The position numbers and the translations under genes were made by a program. A stretch of DNA of 64,000 nt, from NCBI RefSeq assembly GCF_000230735.2, contig NC_019962.1, positions 1,054,001 to 1,118,000 of the forward strand, read 5' to 3'. The notes below the pieces were generated by a model. It had not been told where the DNA came from. It saw only the letters and a list, made by a program, of their open reading frames with translations, and did no database searches. Below, piece by piece: positions 59,597 to 64,000 of this stretch (position 1 is the stretch's first letter; every line of letters begins with the position of its first letter). The stretch comes from Natrinema pellirubrum DSM 15624. GTDB lineage: Archaea > Halobacteriota > Halobacteria > Halobacteriales > Natrialbaceae.

Positions 59597-60035
59597 GCGC
59601 GCGTCACCTCGTCGCTACCTCGCTGCAGTACGTCGATCGTGGCGTGGGTCCGGGTCCTGACTTGCATCATTCGTGACGAAGGTTCGGTATTCATCCATCC
59701 ATCATAAAACGTGGTGTTGTAGTCCTACCGTTCTTGTAGTAATACAAATTAGGTTGTATAGATGTCTCTGTCACCTTGTCGTGTTCGGTCAGCAGGCGAC
59801 CGGTGAAACGGCCGCTGCCGTGGTCGCTCGAACCTACGTGGGCGACCGTCTTAACCATTTTCAGACCGGACTGAAAGTGACTGTCTGCGACGTGATGACG
59901 GTTCCCTCCGGTGGTTTTCTCTTTCATAGCCTCACAGTCCGACGCGCCGAACGATCGCTCGAGCGAGTCAGTCACTGACGACTGTCAGTCACGACTTCCA
60001 GAAAGATTACGTCCCTCCAGTGCGGGGGGTCGTAC
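59597..60035. other. Intergenic region upstream of nrdJ
   Basis: 440 bp with no convincing gene. The minus-strand CGTTTTATGATG near 59699-59710 and the further AT-rich CTAATTTGTATTACTAC near 59735-59751 are candidate nrdJ promoter elements. The palindrome GTCAGTCACTGAC near 59967-59979, followed by a second GTCAGTCAC, lies upstream of the small membrane gene. Confidence 0.45.
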
Positions 60036-60227
60036 ATGATCGAAGCACTGACTTCGGGACCGACGATCCTCCTGGTCCTGGCGGCGCTTGCCGCCGTCGC
60101 CGTCGCCGTCGTCGCGATCAAGATCGCAATCAAACTGGCCGTCCGTATCGGCATCGTCGCCGCCGTCGTACTGGCGGCGCTGTACGCCACCGGCTTCACC
60201 GACCTTGGCTTCCTGCCGTTCTTCTGA
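60036..60227 (+). CDS. Small membrane protein (63 aa)
   Basis: A 63-residue protein with two predicted spans (ILLVLAALAAVAVAVVAIKI and IGIVAAVVLAALYATGF) separated by a basic KLAVRI turn, so both ends lie on the same side of the membrane, probably outside. The start is the ATG at 60036. No family is recognised. It is convergent with trpG, 18 bp from its stop. Confidence 0.72.
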   Translation: MIEALTSGPTILLVLAALAAVAVAVVAIKIAIKLAVRIGIVAAVVLAALYATGFTDLGFLPFF

Positions 60228-60245
60228 GACGCCCCTTTTCGCCGC

Positions 60246-60893
60246 TTACTCCTTCGCGAACGCGAGGAAGTTCTCGATCACGTCGTGCCCGACGGCCGTG
60301 AGGACGCTCTCGGGGTGGAACTGCACGCACTCGAGGGGGTATTCCGCGTGGCGCACGCCCATGACGAGCGTCTCCGAGCCGTGTTCTGCGGTCGCGGTCA
60401 CCTCGAGACAGTCCGGCACGTCGGTCGCGACCAGCGAGTGGTACCTGCCCGCACGGAATCCCTGCTCTAAGCCCGCAAAGACGCCCTCGCCGTCGTGATC
60501 GACCGCGGAGGCCTTGCCGTGGATCGGCTCCGGCGCGCGGCCGACGCTGCCGCCGTACTCGTAGACGGCGGCCTCGAGGCCGAGACAGACACCGAGCGTC
60601 GGGACGTCGGGGCTGATCTCCCGGAGAACCTTCATCGTGATGCCGACGTCGCGGTCGTGCTTCGGATGCCCGGGGCCGGGGCTGATGACGATCGTGTCGG
60701 GGTCGACCGCGCGGACGTCCGCGAGCGACGCGGTGTTTTTCAGGACCTCGGTCTCGGTGCCGGCCTGCTGGCTGACGTACTCGACGAGGTTGTAGGTAAA
60801 GGAGTCGTAGTTGTCGACGAACAGCACCGTCAGCGGCTCCGTCTCGCCGTCGCGGCCCGCCGCGTCGCGGTCGTCCGCCGCCGTCGCGCTCAT
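60246..60893 (-). CDS. trpG: Anthranilate synthase glutamine amidotransferase subunit TrpG
   Basis: A 215-residue class I glutamine amidotransferase that releases ammonia for TrpE. Visible: FVDNYDSFTYNLVEYV near residue 25, VISPGPGHP, the nucleophile Cys in LGVCLGLEAA near residue 100, and the catalytic His and Glu in VQFHPESVLT near residue 195. A short disordered acidic leader (residues 1-20) precedes the domain. The ATG at 60893 overlaps the trpE stop by 4 bp. It is the last gene of the trp operon. Confidence 0.95.
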   Translation of the reverse strand: MSATAADDRDAAGRDGETEPLTVLFVDNYDSFTYNLVEYVSQQAGTETEVLKNTASLADVRAVDPDTIVISPGPGHPKHDRDVGITMKVLREISPDVPTLGVCLGLEAAVYEYGGSVGRAPEPIHGKASAVDHDGEGVFAGLEQGFRAGRYHSLVATDVPDCLEVTATAEHGSETLVMGVRHAEYPLECVQFHPESVLTAVGHDVIENFLAFAKE

Positions 60894-62572
60894 CGGCTCA
60901 CCTCCGGCGTCGTGTCGGGCTCGCCGTCCGACGGCGGCTCCGTGGCCGGGAGTTCGATCTCTTCGAGGGCCGCGAGGACGCCGCCCATCTTCTGTTCGGT
61001 CTCCTCGTACTCGGCAGCGGGATCGCTGTCGGCGACCAGTCCCGCGCCCGCCTGCACGGTGATTCGATCCCGCTCGTCCGCGGTTTCCACGGTCGCCGTC
61101 CGAATCACGATCGCGAAGTCCGCGTCGCCGGACCACGAGTAGTAGCCGACGCCGCCGCCGTAGAGCCCGCGGGGCTCGGACTCGAGGTCGTCGATGATCT
61201 CCATCGCGCGGACCTTCGGCGCGCCAGAGAGCGTGCCGGCGGGGAACGAGGCCCGCGTCGCGTCGAACGCATCCGAGCCCGCGGCGAGCCGGCCGGTCAC
61301 CGTCGACTCGATGTGCTGGACGTGGCTGTACTTGAGGACGTTCATGAACTCGTCGACCCGGACCGAGCCCGGTTCCGAGACGCGGCGCACGTCGTTGCGC
61401 GCGAGGTCGACCAGCATCGTGTGTTCGGCGCGTTCCTTACCGTCGGCCAGCATCTCCCCCGCGAGCCGGCGGTCCTCGACGGGGCTCGAGCCCCGGTCGC
61501 AGGTGCCGGCGATGGGGTTCGACATGACCTCGCGACCGCGCACCGAGAGCAGGGTCTCGGGACTGGCCCCGACGACGGTCAGATCGTCGTGATCGAGCAG
61601 ATACATGTACGGCGAGGGGTTGACCTCGCGCATCGCCTCGTAGAAGCCGAGCGGATCGATGTCACCGTAGAGTTCCCGCGTGCGGGAGATCACGCCCTGA
61701 TAGATGTCGCCGTCGAGGACGTGTTCCTTGGCCGCACGGACGCTGTCCTCGTAGGCGGCTTTCGGTCCGGCGACCTCCTCGTCGCGGACGAAGCCGCCGG
61801 TCTCGGGCGGTTCGGCCGCACACAGCGTCGCCGCCACCTCGGCGGCCTCCGCGACGAGCGCGTCGTAGACCGCGTCGGGGTCGTCGTCGGCCTCGAGAAC
61901 GGGTGTACAGACCAGCGACACCGTCCCGTCGCGCTCGTCGAAGGTCAGGGTCTTGGTCGTCAGGAGGAACTGCGCGTCCGGGAACCGCGAGTCGGGCCGC
62001 TCGTAGCCGACTTCCTCGAGCCAGAGGTCGTAGACGGCCTCGTAGGCCAGGAAGCCGACCAGCCCGCCTTCGAGATGCTGGCGGTCGTGATCGGGCACGT
62101 TCTCGAGGCGAACGTCGGGCATCGCGGCCCGGAGCGCATCGACGGTATCGCCGTCGGCGTCGGTGTCGACGGCCTCGAGCGGTGCCTCGTCGGTCAGGGC
62201 CTCCACGGTCGCCTCGCCGGATTCGACCGTCACGACGGCCTCGGGGTCGTAGCCGACGTAAGAGTAGCGCGCGTGGCGCTCGGCGTCGGCGGAACTCGGC
62301 CGGAACGCGCCGTCGGGGTCGCTCGAGGCGGTCTTCCCCGCGCTCTCGAGGAGGAAGGCGTAGGGTGAGCGCTCCCGGTCGCTCGCCTCGGAGCGGCCGG
62401 TGAGCGCGGCGTAGGCCGCAAGCGGCGTCGTCTCGACCTCGAGGGTCGCGACGGTCCGGACAACGGCCGGTCGGTCGTCCCGGTCGGCACTCGAGCCGGC
62501 GTATTCACGGAACGCCTCCCGATCGAGATCGAACGAGAACCGGTCGGTGGGGGTGGGTTTGGGATCGGGCAT
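60890..62572 (-). CDS. trpE: Anthranilate synthase component I TrpE
   Basis: A 560-residue chorismate-binding subunit that makes anthranilate with TrpG. Family motifs are GGLVGFLAYEAVYDLW near residue 168, DIYQGVISRTREL, SPYMYLLDHDD, SNPIAGTCDRG, HTMLVDLARNDV near residue 403, and PAGTLSGAPKVRAMEIIDD. The feedback-inhibition site is not clearly readable. The ATG at 62572 was chosen; a GTG at 62581 in the same frame would overlap the trpF stop by 4 bp and is an equally reasonable coupled start. Confidence 0.94.
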   Translation of the reverse strand: MPDPKPTPTDRFSFDLDREAFREYAGSSADRDDRPAVVRTVATLEVETTPLAAYAALTGRSEASDRERSPYAFLLESAGKTASSDPDGAFRPSSADAERHARYSYVGYDPEAVVTVESGEATVEALTDEAPLEAVDTDADGDTVDALRAAMPDVRLENVPDHDRQHLEGGLVGFLAYEAVYDLWLEEVGYERPDSRFPDAQFLLTTKTLTFDERDGTVSLVCTPVLEADDDPDAVYDALVAEAAEVAATLCAAEPPETGGFVRDEEVAGPKAAYEDSVRAAKEHVLDGDIYQGVISRTRELYGDIDPLGFYEAMREVNPSPYMYLLDHDDLTVVGASPETLLSVRGREVMSNPIAGTCDRGSSPVEDRRLAGEMLADGKERAEHTMLVDLARNDVRRVSEPGSVRVDEFMNVLKYSHVQHIESTVTGRLAAGSDAFDATRASFPAGTLSGAPKVRAMEIIDDLESEPRGLYGGGVGYYSWSGDADFAIVIRTATVETADERDRITVQAGAGLVADSDPAAEYEETEQKMGGVLAALEEIELPATEPPSDGEPDTTPEVSR

Positions 62573-62577
62573 GGGAG

Positions 62578-63234
62578 TCACGCGTCGGGCTCCGCCCGCT
62601 TGCGGGCGGTCTTGGCTCGGTCGACGAACGAGCGAACGGCCTCGTGGTCTTTGACCCCGCCCCGCTCCTCGACGCCGCTGGCGACGTCGACGGCGAAGGG
62701 CGCGACGGTCCGGACCGCGTCACCGACGTTCTCGGGGGTGAGACCCCCGGCGAGGATCAGCGGCGACTCGAGGTCGGCCGTGGCGGTACGGGTCCGGTCC
62801 CAGTCGTGGGTGCGGCCGGTCCCACCGCCGCCCTCGGCGCTGCCCGTGTCGACGAGGAGGCCGTCGACGATCTCGTCGTAGGTCTCGGCGGTCGCGGCGT
62901 CGTCGGCGTCGACCGCGAGCAGCAGTTCCGCCTCGAGGTTCGCGCGCAGGTACGCGAGGTCGCCGGGTCGGATGTCGCTGTGGATCTGGATCGCGTCGGG
63001 CTCGATCTCCTCGACCAGTTCGATCGCGTCCGCCGGCCCGTCGGGCATCGTCACGAGGACGCTCGTGACGAACGGCGGGGTCGCCGCCGCCAGCGCCGTC
63101 GCCCGCTCGATCGAGACTTCGCGGGGCGTGTCGACCGAGACGTCACAGATGATGCCGACCGCGTCCGCGCCCGCGTCGATCGCCGCCTCGAGGTCGGCCT
63201 CGTCAGTCAGGCCGCAGATCTTGACCCGGGTCAT
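62578..63234 (-). CDS. trpF: Phosphoribosylanthranilate isomerase TrpF
   Basis: A 218-residue TIM-barrel enzyme catalysing the Amadori rearrangement of phosphoribosylanthranilate. Signatures are VKICGLTDEADLEAAIDAGA near the N-terminus with the catalytic Cys, DAIQIHSDI near residue 82, LILAGGLTPENVGDAVRT near residue 157 and AVDVASGVEERGGVKDHEAV near residue 180 with the phosphate-binding loop. The ATG overlaps the trpD stop by 4 bp. The order trpD-F-E-G matches other haloarchaea. Confidence 0.95.
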   Translation of the reverse strand: MTRVKICGLTDEADLEAAIDAGADAVGIICDVSVDTPREVSIERATALAAATPPFVTSVLVTMPDGPADAIELVEEIEPDAIQIHSDIRPGDLAYLRANLEAELLLAVDADDAATAETYDEIVDGLLVDTGSAEGGGGTGRTHDWDRTRTATADLESPLILAGGLTPENVGDAVRTVAPFAVDVASGVEERGGVKDHEAVRSFVDRAKTARKRAEPDA

Positions 63235-64000
63235 CGGTCCCCGGTCGGCTGGGCCGTGACGCCGCGTAACTGGTCGAGTTTCTCGGCGGCCGCGCCCGAC
63301 TCGATGGCCTCGCGGGCCGCGTCCGCGCCGTCCTCGAGCGAGTCGGCCTCGCCGGCGACGTAGATCGCCGCGCCCGCGTTCGCGAGGATGACGTCGCGTT
63401 TCGCGCCGGTCACGTCGCCCTCGACGATCCCGCGCATGTCCGCGGCGTTTTCCTCGGGCGAGCCGCCCGAAATGTCGGCGATGTCGTGTTCAGCGAGGCC
63501 GAGATCGGCCGGCTCGAGGGTGTACTCCTCGACCGACTCGCCGTCGTCTCGCGGCTCCGCCGCTCGAGGGTTCGCGGAACTTCGTTCCGCGCAGACTTCT
63601 GCGACTCGGGTCTCGCCGTGGATCGCGATCTCGTCGGTGCCCGCGCCGTGGACCACCAGCGCGCGCTCGATGTCCATCCGTGCGAGCGCGTTCGCGAGGA
63701 CGGGAACGAGGTCGGGGTCGTAGACGCCGACGACCTGTGCGTCCGCGCCCGCGGGGTTGGTCAGCGGGCCGAGAATGTTGAAGATCGTCCGCATCCCCAG
63801 TTCCTTGCGCGGGCCGATGACGGCCTTCATCGCCGGGTGGAAGACCGGCGCGAGCATGAACCCGATACCGTCCTCCTCGATGGCTTCCTCGACGGCCGGG
63901 GGCTCGGCTTCGACGTCGACGCCGACTTCCTCCAGGACGTCCGCGCTGCCCGACGAGGAGGAGACGGAGTAGTTGCCGTGCTTGGCGATCGGAACGCCGG
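63231..64000 (-). CDS. trpD: Anthranilate phosphoribosyltransferase TrpD (N-terminus outside window)
   Basis: A partial gene running off the window's right end; 256 residues are visible. TrpD joins anthranilate to phosphoribosyl pyrophosphate. At the boundary the family motif PIAKHGNYSVSSSSGSADVL is complete, and FHPAMKAVIGPRKELGMRTI, FNILGPLTNPAG and VVHGAGTDEIAIHGETRVAE follow. An insertion of about 16 residues after VAEV (CAERSSANPRAAEPRD) contains two DNA hairpins and is unlike usual TrpD. The ending DISGGSPEENAADMRGIVEG is normal. Predicted to be functional because the insertion sits at a surface turn; inference. Confidence 0.94.
   Translation of the reverse strand, partial: GVPIAKHGNYSVSSSSGSADVLEEVGVDVEAEPPAVEEAIEEDGIGFMLAPVFHPAMKAVIGPRKELGMRTIFNILGPLTNPAGADAQVVGVYDPDLVPVLANALARMDIERALVVHGAGTDEIAIHGETRVAEVCAERSSANPRAAEPRDDGESVEEYTLEPADLGLAEHDIADISGGSPEENAADMRGIVEGDVTGAKRDVILANAGAAIYVAGEADSLEDGADAAREAIESGAAAEKLDQLRGVTAQPTGDR
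63540..63597 (-). repeat. Palindromic in-frame insertion in trpD
   Basis: Two adjacent hairpins lie inside the gene: GCGGC/GCCGC (63551-63555 and 63559-63563, TCC loop, with flanking CTC/GAG) and CGCGGAAC/GTTCCGCG (63573-63580 and 63584-63591, TTC loop). They encode the extra residues CAERSSANPRAAEPRD. The insertion keeps the frame. Confidence 0.6.

Noticed and set aside
57305-59707. An 800-codon plus-strand frame opposite nrdJ
   Set aside because: The minus strand encodes a complete class II ribonucleotide reductase; the antisense frame has no recognisable domain.
59691-59975. A 94-codon minus-strand frame upstream of nrdJ
   Set aside because: No motif, low acidity compared with neighbours, and it overlaps the likely nrdJ promoter elements.

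Overview
The window looks like a chromosomal segment of a haloarchaeon, most plausibly from the Natrinema/Haloterrigena side of the Natrialbales. The DNA is very GC-rich with strong G/C bias at third codon positions, and the predicted proteins are highly acidic. TATA boxes often sit about 25-30 bp before start codons, as expected for leaderless mRNAs. Haloarchaeal hallmarks include bacterioruberin-type carotenoid desaturase, a PGF-CTERM surface protein, a halocyanin-like lipoprotein with Tat signal and lipobox, archaeal aIF1A and aIF2-beta, and the archaeal cobalamin enzymes CobY and CbiZ. No virus, CRISPR array or rRNA is visible. One intact insertion sequence and one tRNA-Leu(GAG) are present.

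Layout. 0-8 kb: carotenoid desaturase, an SDR, small zinc proteins, aIF1A, a YkgJ-type Cys-cluster protein and an FAH-family enzyme. An IS5-like element (5736-6804, 15-bp inverted repeats, 5-bp target duplication TACCT) has landed between the promoter and the start codon of a small gene. 7.7-13.6 kb: a seven-gene operon on the minus strand (HAD phosphatase-cbiB-cobS-cobY-cobT-cobD-cbiZ) for cobinamide salvage and nucleotide-loop assembly. 13.7-22 kb: regulators, aIF2-beta, a class III aminotransferase divergent from an Lrp-like regulator with clear operator-like dyads, an APC permease and a PGF-CTERM protein. 22.2-26.2 kb: a helicase/exonuclease pair resembling bacterial MrfA/MrfB (YprA/YprB). 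26-30.5 kb: thioredoxin, GSI-alpha glutamine synthetase and small regulators. 30.5-34.5 kb: the single-stranded DNA-binding operon rpa-rpap-rpe.

34.9-47.2 kb is a phosphate region. It has an AbrB-PhoU regulator, two complete pstSCAB operons in tandem, two plain PhoU proteins, and repeated CTATA-type motifs near the promoters. The first PstA carries a polytopic insertion of about 240 residues after its first membrane helix. 47.2-54.8 kb: a cupredoxin lipoprotein, an etfB-etfA-fixCX electron-transfer operon, a bactofilin-like protein and small membrane proteins. 55-60 kb: tRNA-Leu, a TVP38/VTT protein, a 57-residue zinc finger and a class II (adenosylcobalamin-dependent) ribonucleotide reductase. 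60.2-64 kb: the trpD-F-E-G anthranilate operon, cut by the window edge inside trpD.

Functional links. Cobinamide salvage supplies the cofactor needed by the class II ribonucleotide reductase. RPA and the MrfAB-like pair belong to DNA maintenance. Glutamine synthetase, the aminotransferase/Lrp pair and trp genes belong to nitrogen and amino-acid metabolism. The paired Pst systems suggest high- and low-affinity or differently regulated phosphate uptake.

The points most worth following are these: the HAD protein as a candidate missing alpha-ribazole phosphatase, the PstA insertion, three perfect hairpins inside the transposase gene, a three-hairpin RNA candidate upstream of rpa, a palindromic in-frame insertion in trpD, and a tandem NE(S/T) sequon tail on the cupredoxin.
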